From: Streptomyces sp. NBC_01198
GTDB taxonomy: Bacteria > Actinomycetota > Actinomycetes > Streptomycetales > Streptomycetaceae
Assembly: GCF_036010485.1 (NCBI RefSeq)
Contig: NZ_CP108568.1
Span: 5,790,501-5,854,500 of the forward strand
Reading direction: 5' to 3'
DNA length: 64,000 bases
Shown here: piece by piece, positions 1 to 7,933 of the stretch
Layout: every line of letters begins with the position of its first letter
How positions within the stretch are numbered: position 1 is the first letter of the stretch
Program-made: the position numbers and the translations under genes
The notes under the pieces: model-generated
The model's input: only the letters and a program-made list of their open reading frames with translations
What the model was told of the DNA's origin: nothing
Databases searched by the model: none

Positions 1-1
1 C

Positions 2-763
2 GCCCTGTCCATGCCCGACGAGGACGCGCCCCGGCTGCTCACCGTCGAGGTCCACGAGGCGAAGCCGCTCTCCTACATGACGGAGACGGCGGGCCGGATA
101 CTGGTCGAACTCGCCGACGCCGTACGCTTCGTGCCCGCCACCACACGAACCCGCAAGCAGTACCGGCGGATCAGCCTGCCCGGACCGCAGCCCGGTTACG
201 CGATCTGCGCCAACGGCGGGCACCTGCTGGTCGCCGGGCGCACCGACCACGACTGGAACGCCGAGATGCGGCGGCGGCTCGCGGAGGGGTCCGCGCCGCT
301 CGCCGAGGTCCGCGAGCACCTGGCCGCGACCGCGGACCCCGAGTGGCTGCGCAAGGAGCGGATCGCGGAGGACCTCTTCGCCTACCTGGTGGTCGACCGG
401 GACCGCCTGCCCGCCGGCTGGGTCAAGGAACTCGCCGCCTGGGCCGAGCCGTTGGGCTGGACCGTGTCCCTCCAGGGCCGCAAGATCTACGCCGTGCCCA
501 AGCCGCTGTCCAAGAGCGCGGCGCTCGCGGAGGTCGTCCGCCGCACCGGCGCCGACCGGGTCCTGGCGGCCGGCGACTCCCTCCTCGACGCGGACCTCCT
601 GCTGGCCGCGGACATCGGCTTCACCCCGGCCCACGGCGAACTCGCCGACTCCGGCTGGACGGCCCCCCACGTCACCGCCCTCCCGATCGGCGGCGTGGCA
701 GCCGGCGAACAGATCCTGCGAAGCTTCCTGTCCACCACGACCTCCGGCGGTACGCCGGGGTGA
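2..763 (+). CDS. HAD-family hydrolase, 5' end cut off by the window
   Basis: The reading frame is open from base 2, with Ala-Leu-Ser before the first Met at base 11, so the gene starts outside the window. The visible part keeps the C-terminal HAD signatures: a conserved Lys in PLSKSAAL and the acidic motif GDSLLDADLL, which binds Mg2+ in this phosphohydrolase superfamily. The N-terminal DxDxT nucleophile motif is not present, which fits truncation rather than degeneration. The layout resembles Cof or sucrose-phosphatase-type HAD enzymes. Many Streptomyces relatives sit beside TerD-type tellurium-resistance genes, but nothing inside the window confirms that context. The substrate is unknown. 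Confidence 0.8.
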   Translation, partial: ALSMPDEDAPRLLTVEVHEAKPLSYMTETAGRILVELADAVRFVPATTRTRKQYRRISLPGPQPGYAICANGGHLLVAGRTDHDWNAEMRRRLAEGSAPLAEVREHLAATADPEWLRKERIAEDLFAYLVVDRDRLPAGWVKELAAWAEPLGWTVSLQGRKIYAVPKPLSKSAALAEVVRRTGADRVLAAGDSLLDADLLLAADIGFTPAHGELADSGWTAPHVTALPIGGVAAGEQILRSFLSTTTSGGTPG

Positions 764-795
764 CTGCCACGCGCGGTGGCACCCCACCCCCCTGG

Positions 796-1425
796 CTAGG
801 GGTCGCGGGGGGTGACCACGCGCGTACAGTGCGAGCGCGTCCGTTCGATGCGCGCGGCGTTCGACCGCTCGCTGGACGCGATGAACGCGCGAGCCTCGTG
901 TTCGCTGCGCCCGCCGCGCACGTGCCGCCGCAGCAGGCGACGTTCCCGCAGCCGCCGTGGGGTCTCGACGTACCACAGCTCGTCGAGCAGGTCGCGGACC
1001 TGCGCCCAGCCGCTCCCGTCGTCGGCGAGGTAGTTGCCCTCGGTCACCACGAGCGCCGTGCCGGGCGGGACGACGAGCCCCGCCGCGACGGGCTCGTCGA
1101 GCCGCCGGTCGAAGTCCGGCGCGTAGACGGGGGAGGACCGCTCCGTGCGGAGCCGCCGCAGCAGCACCACGTAGCCGTCCACGTCGAAGGTCTCCGGCGC
1201 GCCCTTGTGGTCGCGCAGCCGCAGCCGGTCCAACTGGGCGTTGGACAGGTGGAACCCGTCCATCGGGACATACGCGGCGGTGCCCTCGCCGAGCCGGTCG
1301 TTCACGCCCGCCACCAGCCGCCGTGCCAGCGTCGACTTGCCGGCCGCGGGCGCCCCCGCCAGGCCCAGCAGGGCGCGACGGCCTGGGATGCTGGGTACCA
1401 GGGCGACCGCGTCATCGACAAGCAT
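796..1425 (-). CDS. Nucleoside/nucleotide-kinase-family P-loop kinase
   Basis: The 209-residue protein has a Walker A loop, GAPAAGKST, at residues 24-32. About 25 residues later comes the PMDGFHL motif that uridine kinase, pantothenate kinase and fructose-import-associated kinases use around the substrate. A VVTEGNYL segment follows, as in the PRK/uridine-kinase fold. It should phosphorylate a small hydroxylated metabolite in the cytoplasm; the exact substrate cannot be read from sequence. It is divergent from the O-methyltransferase gene at 1462 with only 36 bp between them, so the two probably share a promoter region. No key residue appears to be missing. Confidence 0.85.
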   Translation of the reverse strand: MLVDDAVALVPSIPGRRALLGLAGAPAAGKSTLARRLVAGVNDRLGEGTAAYVPMDGFHLSNAQLDRLRLRDHKGAPETFDVDGYVVLLRRLRTERSSPVYAPDFDRRLDEPVAAGLVVPPGTALVVTEGNYLADDGSGWAQVRDLLDELWYVETPRRLRERRLLRRHVRGGRSEHEARAFIASSERSNAARIERTRSHCTRVVTPRDP

Positions 1426-1461
1426 CCCGTCACCCTAAGCGCCACACATCGGAGCAGACCC

Positions 1462-2124
1462 TTGTACGAAACGAAGAACCCGCAGCTCACGCCCGAGCTG
1501 TACGGATACGTCCTCGACCACAACCCGCCGCTTGACCCCGTCCAGCGCGAACTGGTCGACACCACGCACCGCCGCCTCGCCCACGCGGCCGGCATGCAGA
1601 CCGCCGAGGAACAGGGCCCGCTGCTGGCCTTCCTGGTCCGGCTGACCGGCGCCCGGCAGATCGTGGAGGTGGGCACCTTCACCGGCTTCTCGACGCTGTC
1701 GATGGCGCAGGCGCTGCCCGCCGGCGGGCAGTTGATCGCCTGTGACGTCTCCGAGGAGTGGACCGCGGTGGGCCGCGAGGCCTGGGCGAAGGCGGGCGTC
1801 GCCGACCGGATCGACCTGCGGCTCGCCCCGGCGATCGAGACGCTGCGGGCGCTGCCCGGCGGCAGCTGGATCGACCTGGTCTTCCTCGACGCCGACAAGG
1901 AGTCGTACATCGACTACTGGGAGGAACTGGTGCCGCGGATGAACCCCGGCGGCCTGCTGGTGGTCGACAACACCCTCTACCACGGCGACGTCGCCGATCC
2001 CGCGGCCCGCGGCGGCGGCGCCGCCGTCCGCGCGTTCAACGACCACGTGCGGGCCGACGGCCGGGTGGACGACGTGCTGCTCACCGTGGCCGACGGCCTC
2101 ACCCTGGCCCGCAGACTCCCCTGA
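1462..2124 (+). CDS. Class I SAM-dependent O-methyltransferase (caffeoyl-CoA type)
   Basis: This 220-residue protein starts at a TTG (1462) preceded by GGAG at 1451-1454. The open frame extends far upstream, but that part is the antisense shadow of the kinase gene. SAM-binding motif I is VEVGTFTGFST (residues 68-78). FLDADK and the later VVDN supply the acidic metal ligands of the Mg2+-dependent O-methyltransferase family 3 (caffeoyl-CoA and catechol type). The usual role is methylating a vicinal hydroxyl on an aromatic. Length and motif spacing fit a complete enzyme. The acceptor is unknown; secondary metabolism or detoxification is possible. Confidence 0.9.
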   Translation: MYETKNPQLTPELYGYVLDHNPPLDPVQRELVDTTHRRLAHAAGMQTAEEQGPLLAFLVRLTGARQIVEVGTFTGFSTLSMAQALPAGGQLIACDVSEEWTAVGREAWAKAGVADRIDLRLAPAIETLRALPGGSWIDLVFLDADKESYIDYWEELVPRMNPGGLLVVDNTLYHGDVADPAARGGGAAVRAFNDHVRADGRVDDVLLTVADGLTLARRLP

Positions 2125-2130
2125 GCCACG

Positions 2131-2676
2131 TCAGTGCTGGGGCTGCCGGCGGCGGGGCGGTGGCCGTCTGGCGGCCACCGCCGCGTGCTGCCTGGCCTGG
2201 CGTTCACGGGTGACCTCCTCGGGATGGCGGCGCTTCCAGTACGGGTTGTCGTGCGGCAACCCGCCGGTGACCCGCCCGTACAGCCCGAAGAACAGCAGCA
2301 GGCACCCCACGCCGAAGCTGAACAGCACGTTCGACATCTTGAACGCCAGCAGATTGCTGTCGGTGTCCAGCAGGGCCAGGTTCACGAAACCGCTCAGCAG
2401 GAAGGCGACACCGAGGCAGATGTTCAGCGTGGAGGCGATGTGGCCGCCGATGATCGCCCCGCCGAAGAGCAGCGCGCCGATCACGATGGAGATCGTGCTG
2501 AGGGCGCCGTTGGAGTTGAGCCCGGCGATGCGCTTGCCGGCCTCCGAGAGGTACGACACGTCGTTCAGCAGGCCGAGGATCCCGAAGACGAACAGGAGCA
2601 CGCCCATCGCTCCCGCCCCGTACCGGTAGACCTGGCTGAGCCGGTGGTCTGCGGGCTGTTTGTCGTCGAGTCGCAT
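2131..2676 (-). CDS. DUF4383-type membrane protein
   Basis: The 181-residue protein has a short acidic N-terminus and then four hydrophobic segments: YGAGAMGVLLFVFGILGLL, ALSTISIVIGALLFGGAIIG, LNICLGVAFLLSGFVNLALL and FSFGVGCLLLFFGLYGRV. It ends in a basic Arg/Pro-rich tail. This matches actinobacterial DUF4383 integral membrane proteins, whose function is not established. It is convergent with the O-methyltransferase: the stop codons are about 7 bp apart, so the 3' ends probably share a terminator region. Function is not assigned. Confidence 0.8.
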   Translation of the reverse strand: MRLDDKQPADHRLSQVYRYGAGAMGVLLFVFGILGLLNDVSYLSEAGKRIAGLNSNGALSTISIVIGALLFGGAIIGGHIASTLNICLGVAFLLSGFVNLALLDTDSNLLAFKMSNVLFSFGVGCLLLFFGLYGRVTGGLPHDNPYWKRRHPEEVTRERQARQHAAVAARRPPPRRRQPQH

Positions 2677-2790
2677 GGGCGCCTCCTTCGGGGGCTGGAC
2701 TCGTCGAGGACGCCGTAGCCTTCAGGATAGGTGCGGGTCGCCAGGGCAGCAGCGCGGCACCAGGCGGGGGGCGCCCGCTACGCTGAGGCC

Positions 2791-3024
2791 ATGCCTCGTT
2801 ACGAGTACCGCTGCAAGACCTGTGGCTCCACGTTCGAAATGCGCCGGCCGATGTCGCAGTCCAGCGCCCCCGCGCCCTGCCCGCAGGGCCACGGCGACAC
2901 GGTGAAGCTGCTCTCCACCGTGTCGGTGGGCGGCACCGCCTCGACCGCCGGCTCCGCCGGTCCGGCGCCGGCCCCCGCGGGCGGCGGGGGCGGCTGCTGC
3001 GGCGGCGCCTGCGGCTGCGGCTGA
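2791..3024 (+). CDS. FmdB-family zinc-ribbon protein
   Basis: The ATG at 2791 gives a 77-residue protein beginning MPRYEYRCKTCG, the classic start of the FmdB/CxxC-CxxC small regulatory protein family. A second Cys/His group follows in APCPQGH, then a Gly/Pro linker and a Cys-rich end with CCGGACGCG. The first CxxC is canonical; the second half of the ribbon is CPxGH rather than CxxC. Proteins of this type are annotated as putative regulators after FmdB of formamidase operons, but their mechanism is not proven. It is monocistronic, facing away from DUF4383. Confidence 0.88.
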   Translation: MPRYEYRCKTCGSTFEMRRPMSQSSAPAPCPQGHGDTVKLLSTVSVGGTASTAGSAGPAPAPAGGGGGCCGGACGCG

Positions 3025-3045
3025 CCGCACGCGGGAGCGGGGGCG

Positions 3046-4290
3046 TCAGGCGCGGCCTGCCGCCCGGTCCTCCCTGATGTTGGACACCACGCGGTTCGCC
3101 GTCTCCCGGACGGCGGCCGTCTCGGTGAGGAACGCCCAGTAGTCCGGGTGCCGGCCCTCCAGGGCGGCCAGCGCACGGTCCAGCCGGGCCACCGCCTCGT
3201 CGAGCGGCCTGGCGTGCCGCGGTTCCGGGGTCGTACGGCCCTGCATCGCCAGCCGCTGGGCGTCCCTGATCACGAAGCGGGTCCGCTCGACCTCGGCTTT
3301 CGGGTCCTTGCTGACCTCGTTGAGCCGGCGCAGCCGGTCGCCCGCGGCGCCCACCGCGCCGTCCACGTCGTCCATCAGCGCGCGCACCGACGCGAGCTTC
3401 GCGGTGGCCTGCGCCCACTGCTGCCCGTCCCGCGCCCTGCGTGCCTCGGCCAGCGCCGTCTCCGCCTGCCGCACCGCCTGCGCGGCCTGCTCGGGCACCT
3501 GCTGGAGGTCCTCCCAGCAGGCGAGCGAGAAGCGCCGCCGCAGCTCGCTGAGCACCGGCGCGACGCCCTCCGCCCGGGTGCCGAGCGCCTGCACCCGCGT
3601 ACGCAGCGACACCAGCCGCTTGTCGATCTCCCTGGCCTGCTCGGGCAGCCGCTCGGCCTCGGCCCGTACCGCGTCGGCCTTGCGGCGGACGTCGTCGGCG
3701 CGCTGCACCGTCTCCTTCACACCGTGCTTGGCGGGGCCCTCGTTCAGCTTGGTCAGCTCGGGCGCCAGCGCCGCCAGCCGGGACGCGAGGTCGTCGGCGG
3801 TGATCCCGGCGGCGCGCACCGCGTCCAGCGCGTTGCTGGCCGCGAGCAGCGACTGCTTGGCCCGCTCCCGGGCCGGGGCGAGCCGGGCCAGCTGGGTCTC
3901 CGCGCGGTTCAGCAGCGGCGTCATCGTCGACTGGTAGCGCTCCAGTTCGGTCCTGGCGTTGACCAGGTCGTCCTTGGCGCGGGTCAGCTCGCTGACCGCC
4001 CGGGCGGCGGACGCGTGGTCCAGCTCGTCCCGGTCCAGGTCGTGGGCGTCGACGGTGGCGATATAGGCCGCGCTGACCTGGTCGATCCGCTCGCCGAGGG
4101 ACCGGAAGCCGGACAGCGCCCTGCTCGCCTCCGGGGACTGCTCGACCGCCGAGATCGTCTCGATGGAGATCTCCAGCTCGCGCTGGGCGGTGTCCAGCTC
4201 GTAGAAGGCCTGTGCGGCGGCGTCCTTCGCGGCCTGAGCCTCCGCACGCAGATTGTCGCCGCGCCGCCACCACGAACGTGCCGTCGTCAC
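3046..4290 (-). CDS. Large coiled-coil hypothetical protein
   Basis: The GTG at 4290 with GAGAG upstream gives 414 residues; the frame is open further upstream but the extension is low-complexity Arg/Gly. The protein is almost entirely charged and alpha-helical (Ala/Glu/Arg/Leu heptads such as LSELRRRF and RRADDVRRKADAVRAEAERL), with no membrane segment or signal peptide. It is conserved in Streptomyces, where it likewise sits next to a tRNA-Val gene, and has no proven function. The coiled-coil pattern suggests a scaffold or cytoskeleton-like cytoplasmic protein. A distant PspA/IM30-like fold is possible but not demonstrated. Confidence 0.82.
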   Translation of the reverse strand: MTTARSWWRRGDNLRAEAQAAKDAAAQAFYELDTAQRELEISIETISAVEQSPEASRALSGFRSLGERIDQVSAAYIATVDAHDLDRDELDHASAARAVSELTRAKDDLVNARTELERYQSTMTPLLNRAETQLARLAPARERAKQSLLAASNALDAVRAAGITADDLASRLAALAPELTKLNEGPAKHGVKETVQRADDVRRKADAVRAEAERLPEQAREIDKRLVSLRTRVQALGTRAEGVAPVLSELRRRFSLACWEDLQQVPEQAAQAVRQAETALAEARRARDGQQWAQATAKLASVRALMDDVDGAVGAAGDRLRRLNEVSKDPKAEVERTRFVIRDAQRLAMQGRTTPEPRHARPLDEAVARLDRALAALEGRHPDYWAFLTETAAVRETANRVVSNIREDRAAGRA

Positions 4291-4460
4291 AGTGACTCTC
4301 TCTCCCCGCGCTCGCCGCCCACCCCGTCCGCTCCATACTCCCACCCGACCGCCCCGAACACACGGCCCGGTCCGCCCCGCGCACGCTCCCCGTACGCGTC
4401 GGCGGAGGCGCTTGCCCACCGGCCCCCGCGGCGGGGTAACCTGTGACGTCGCAGTCTCCG

Positions 4461-4532
4461 GGGCGTGTAGCTCAGTGGTAGAGCGCCGCCCTTACAAGGC
4501 GGATGTCGGCGGTTCGAAACCGTCCACGCCCA
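4461..4532 (+). tRNA. tRNA-Val(TAC)
   Basis: The 72-nt gene folds as a cloverleaf. The acceptor arms GGGCGTG and CACGCCC pair perfectly. The D-loop is AGCTCAGTGGTAGAGC. The anticodon stem carries loop CTTACAA with anticodon TAC, which reads valine GTA. The T-arm has the TTCGAAA loop. The discriminator is A and no CCA is encoded. It stands alone between the coiled-coil gene and the Pro-rich gene. Confidence 0.97.
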
Positions 4533-4679
4533 CCCTCCCTCCCCGTCCCGCGGCTCCGGCCGGGACTCCCCGGTGCCGAGTCGCACATATGATCGATTGT
4601 TTGCCGTGCCTATTACTCCTTCCGGGGAACGGCGGACATATGCGGTCACGGCGACTGCCGGGGTGCTGACGATGAACGC

Positions 4680-5495
4680 GTGAGCACTCCGAGGGGGAAG
4701 CGCGTACGCGCGTGGGCGGCACTTGCCGTGGTGACGGCGGCCGTGGGGTCGTGGGGGCTGTGCGGGGCGGCCGCGGCCGCCCCGGCCCACCCGCACCCGC
4801 CCGTGCCGGTACGCCTGCCCGTAGCCGTGTCCGTACGCCTGCCCGTGTTGCCCGGGCCCGTCCATGTGCGGGTACCCGTGTCCGTCGATCACCAGTTGCC
4901 GCGGCCGGCGCACCGTCCGAAGCCGCCGCATTCCCACGAGCCGAAGCCGCCGCACCATCCCGAGCCGCCGGCGGTCCACCATCCCGACCCGCCGCACCCG
5001 CACCATCCCTGGCTGCCGCACCGGCCGCGGCTGCCGCGGCCTGCCTACTGGTGCGGGCACTGGCATCCGCACTGGAAGTGGCCGAAGCCGCTGCACTGCC
5101 ACAAGCCCGCGCCGCCGCCCAAGCCGGCGCCGACACCCACCCCCGTGCCGCCGCCGAAGCCGGCGCCCAGGCCCGCGCCGAAACCGGCACCCAAACCCGC
5201 GCCCAAACCCGTACCCAAGCCGAAACCGGTGGTGAGAGCCGTACCGAAGCCAGCACCCCAGCCGGTGCACACACCCGCACCGAAGCCGAAACCCGTACCG
5301 GTGCAGAAGCCCACGCCGAAACCCGCGCCGCCCGCCGTCGTGCACTGGCCGCGGCAGGTGGTCAGGCCGGCCGCGGCACCCGCGCCGCACCGGCGGAAGC
5401 TCACGACCACGCTGCTGCTCACCACGGTGCCAGGACTGCTGGCGGCCGCCGTGCTCAAGCCCGGCTCCGGGGCGTATCGCAGGAACAACCGGTAG
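4680..5495 (+). CDS. Exported proline/histidine-rich low-complexity protein
   Basis: The GTG at 4680 gives 271 residues. Residues 1-35 look like a signal peptide (RGKRVRAWAALAVVTAAVG followed by Ala repeats). The body is Pro-Lys-His rich: first HPHPP/PHHPEPP-type stretches with many His, then repeats of PKPAP/PAPKP. Two Cys flank a Trp/His patch (YWCGHWHPHWKWPKPLHCHK). Near the C-terminus there is a second hydrophobic stretch, TTTLLLTTVPGLLAAAVL, followed by basic residues. This looks like a cell-surface protein anchored or stopped in the membrane at its C-terminus. The His clusters could bind metal, but this is inference. No known domain is recognised. Confidence 0.6.
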   Translation: MSTPRGKRVRAWAALAVVTAAVGSWGLCGAAAAAPAHPHPPVPVRLPVAVSVRLPVLPGPVHVRVPVSVDHQLPRPAHRPKPPHSHEPKPPHHPEPPAVHHPDPPHPHHPWLPHRPRLPRPAYWCGHWHPHWKWPKPLHCHKPAPPPKPAPTPTPVPPPKPAPRPAPKPAPKPAPKPVPKPKPVVRAVPKPAPQPVHTPAPKPKPVPVQKPTPKPAPPAVVHWPRQVVRPAAAPAPHRRKLTTTLLLTTVPGLLAAAVLKPGSGAYRRNNR

Positions 5496-5514
5496 GACGC
5501 GAGGGGGAGTTCAG

Positions 5515-6264
5515 ATGTCGCAATGGGTGGTACTGCTGATCGCGATGGCTGCGGTCACCGCGGTCGTCGTCAGCGTGGTCGTCCTCAGGCAGCGCAGGAT
5601 CGCCGAGGACGACGACCCGAGCCAGACGCCGGACGTCATCGAGTACATGGTCATGATGATCGGGGTGATCTACGCGATCGTGCTGGGCCTGGCGATCGCC
5701 GGAGTGTGGGAGGGCCGGGGGGCGGCGCAGGCCGACGTGCTGGCCGAGGCGCAGGCGCTGCACGAGGTCAAGGCCCGGGTGCAGGTCTATCCGCCCGCCG
5801 TCAGGGACAAGATCCGCGCCGACGTCGACGCCTACGCCGCCTTCGTCGCCGACAAGGAATGGTCCTTCATGCGCGACCACGGCAAACTCTCGCCGCAGGG
5901 GACGCAGTTGCTCAACCAGGTGCGCACCGACGTCACCCGGTTCGACCCGAAGAGCGATCTGGCGGCGCAGGCCTACCAGCCGGTGGTGGACGAGGTCGCC
6001 GCCGCCGACACCGCACGGGCCTCGCGCGGCCAGAGCGCGGGCGCGACGATGCCGGGGGTGGTGTGGTTCGGGCTGGTCACCGGCGCGCTGGTGACGGTCG
6101 GGCTGATCTTCACGCTGCAGATCAGGAGGTCGCCGAAGGAGCTGCTGCTGGCCGGCGTGTTCAGCGCGCTCATCGCCTTCCTGCTGTTCCTGATCTGGGA
6201 CCTGGACGCGCCGTTCGGCAGCGGTCTGGCCGTCTCCGCGGACGTCTTCCGCCAGCTGTTCTGA
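5515..6264 (+). CDS. DUF4239 (bestrophin-like domain) membrane protein
   Basis: This 249-residue membrane protein starts 19 bp after the Pro-rich gene, behind GAGGGGGAG, so the two are probably co-transcribed. It has an N-terminal membrane helix, a second at about residues 45-63 (EYMVMMIGVIYAIVLGLAIAGVW), a soluble helical region of about 110 residues, then two more helices near the C-terminus. This is the DUF4239 layout, sometimes named bestrophin-like. A channel function is only suggested by that name. A strong bidirectional hairpin follows immediately downstream. Confidence 0.85.
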   Translation: MSQWVVLLIAMAAVTAVVVSVVVLRQRRIAEDDDPSQTPDVIEYMVMMIGVIYAIVLGLAIAGVWEGRGAAQADVLAEAQALHEVKARVQVYPPAVRDKIRADVDAYAAFVADKEWSFMRDHGKLSPQGTQLLNQVRTDVTRFDPKSDLAAQAYQPVVDEVAAADTARASRGQSAGATMPGVVWFGLVTGALVTVGLIFTLQIRRSPKELLLAGVFSALIAFLLFLIWDLDAPFGSGLAVSADVFRQLF

Positions 6265-6291
6265 GCCGGCGGGCACCGCCCGCACGCAGAA

Positions 6292-6335
6292 GTGTGGCCC
6301 CGCCGCCCGGTCAGGTCCGGGCGGCGGGGCCACAC
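6292..6335. terminator. Bidirectional hairpin terminator
   Basis: This is a perfect 19-bp inverted repeat (arms 6292-6310 and 6317-6335) with a 6-nt loop, TCAGGT. It lies between the convergent DUF4239 and encapsulin genes and should stop transcription from both sides. Confidence 0.85.
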
Positions 6336-6351
6336 CCCTTTCAGGCCGTGC

Positions 6352-7776
6352 TCAGCGCCAGTTGGACACGTTCACGTTCTCCAGCACGCCCAGCGCGTCG
6401 GGCACCAGGACGGCCGCCGAGAAGTACGTACTGACCAGGTAGCTGATGATGGCCTTCTCGTCGACGCCCATGAAGCGCACGTTCAGGCCGGGTTCGTACT
6501 CGTCGGGCAGGCCGGTCTGGTTGAGGCCGATCACGCCCTGGTTGTCCTCGCCGGTACGGATCGCGATGATCGAGCTGGTGCGGGCCTCGCTGACCGGGAT
6601 CTTGTTGCAGCTGAGGATCGGGATGCCGCGCCAGGCGGGCACCGTGGAGCCCAGGCACTCCACCGGGTCGGGGTAGATGCCCGCCCGGGTCCACTCCCGG
6701 GCGATGGCCGCGATGGTCCTGGGGTTGGCCAGCAGGAAGCGGGTGCCGCGGCGCCGGCTGATCAGCTCGTCCAGGTCGTCGGGCAGCGGCGGGCCGGCGT
6801 GCGGCTGGATGCGCTGCTCGTACTCCGCGTTGTTGAGCAGCCCGAACTCCGGGTTGTTGATCAGCTCGTGCTCCTGGCGCTCCCGCAACGCCTCGACGGT
6901 GAGCTTGAGCTGCTGCTCGGTCTGGTTCATCGGCTCGTTGTAGAGGTCGGCGACCCGGCTGTGCACGCGCAGCACGGTCTGGGCGACGCTCAGTTCGTAT
7001 TCGCGGGGCCTGACCTCGTAGTCCACATAGGTGGCGGGCAGTTGGGCCTCGCCCTTGTGCCCGGAGGCGAGTTCGATGTTCGCCTCGCCGCGCTTGTTCG
7101 CCCGCTGGTGCGGGATCGTGCGGACGGCGTCCAGATGCTCGCGCAGCGGCGCGGCCTGGCCGAGCAGCTGCTCCAGGGCCTCCCGGGGCAGTGCGAGCAC
7201 GGTGGTGGCCGCGACGGCGCGGGCGGTGAAAGGCCATTCGCCGTCACCGGTGATCAGCGCCTGCTCGCCGAAGTGGTCGCCGTCCGCCAGGGTGCCGAGA
7301 CGGTTCTGCTCGCCGTACGACCCCTCACCGAGCTTCTCCACCTTGCCGTGGGCGATCAGGAAGACCGTGTCGGCCCGCTGTCCCGCCTCGGCGAGCACCT
7401 CACCGGGGCCGAACTCCCGCTGCACGAAGCGGTCCGCGAGCGCGGACAGTGCATCGGTGTCGTCGAAGGAGCGCAGGGCGGCGATCTCCCCCAGCTCCTG
7501 CGGGATGACCCGGACCTGCGACCCGGTCTTGACGAACGTCACCCGCCCGTCCCCGACGGCGTAACTCAGCCGCCGGTTGACCCGGTACGTGCCCGCGTTG
7601 ACCTGCACCCAGGGCAGTACCTTCAGCAGCCACCTGGAGGAGATGCCCTGCATCTGGGGCGCGGACTTGGTTGTCGTGGCCAGATTCCGCGCGGCGGCCG
7701 TGTCGAGGCTCGTACGCGGGTCTTCCTGCGAATTGCCGACTGCGGTGTCCTGGCCCGCATCAACCGACATGTGCAT
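6352..7776 (-). CDS. eshA: Family 2B encapsulin shell protein, EshA-like, with cyclic-nucleotide-binding domain
   Basis: The 474-residue protein combines an HK97-fold shell protein with an inserted cyclic-nucleotide-binding domain at about residues 108-218. That domain keeps the phosphate-binding cassette: FGEQAL at 169-174 and the Arg in WPFTARAVAAT. The N-terminal 40 residues look disordered. The C-terminal half contains segments typical of family 2B shells (NNPEFGLLNNAEYEQRI, RGTRFLLANPRTIAAIAREW, ARTSSIIAIRTGEDNQG). EshA of Streptomyces is the known homologue: a 52-kDa multimer linked to sporulation and antibiotic production. Some family 2B shells package 2-methylisoborneol synthase. Here no terpene cyclase or other cargo gene is adjacent. 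The RBS is GGAAGG, and Met-His-Met gives two possible starts. Confidence 0.9.
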   Translation of the reverse strand: MHMSVDAGQDTAVGNSQEDPRTSLDTAAARNLATTTKSAPQMQGISSRWLLKVLPWVQVNAGTYRVNRRLSYAVGDGRVTFVKTGSQVRVIPQELGEIAALRSFDDTDALSALADRFVQREFGPGEVLAEAGQRADTVFLIAHGKVEKLGEGSYGEQNRLGTLADGDHFGEQALITGDGEWPFTARAVAATTVLALPREALEQLLGQAAPLREHLDAVRTIPHQRANKRGEANIELASGHKGEAQLPATYVDYEVRPREYELSVAQTVLRVHSRVADLYNEPMNQTEQQLKLTVEALRERQEHELINNPEFGLLNNAEYEQRIQPHAGPPLPDDLDELISRRRGTRFLLANPRTIAAIAREWTRAGIYPDPVECLGSTVPAWRGIPILSCNKIPVSEARTSSIIAIRTGEDNQGVIGLNQTGLPDEYEPGLNVRFMGVDEKAIISYLVSTYFSAAVLVPDALGVLENVNVSNWR

Positions 7777-7803
7777 GTCCTTCCCGTATGGGGGTGATAC
7801 GGG

Positions 7804-7858
7804 AGTATTCTTTCCGTGACGCTGCGTGCTGCCTATTGCCGTATCGAGTGAGAATACT
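7804..7858. promoter_or_regulatory. Widely spaced inverted repeat upstream of encapsulin gene
   Basis: AGTATTCT (7804-7811) and AGAATACT (7851-7858) form an 8-bp inverted repeat with 39 bp between the arms. It lies 28-82 bp upstream of the encapsulin start and is AT-rich against a GC-rich background. It may be a regulator site or promoter element; no family is recognised. Confidence 0.35.
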
Positions 7859-7933
7859 TTTGACGTCGGTGGGGGAGTGCGACGGACAACTCCCCGTCGG
7901 CGGGCGGCGCGGAGGCCGGCCCCGCGCTCCGGG

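Noticed and set aside
343..1461. Long plus-strand frame upstream of the O-methyltransferase start
   Set aside because: It is antisense to the kinase gene and Arg/Pro-rich; the TTG at 1462 has a proper ribosome-binding site and starts the conserved domain.
2204..4384. 726-residue minus-strand frame
   Set aside because: Arg/Gly-rich shadow spanning the FmdB gene and the frames of DUF4383 and the coiled-coil gene; no domain is visible.
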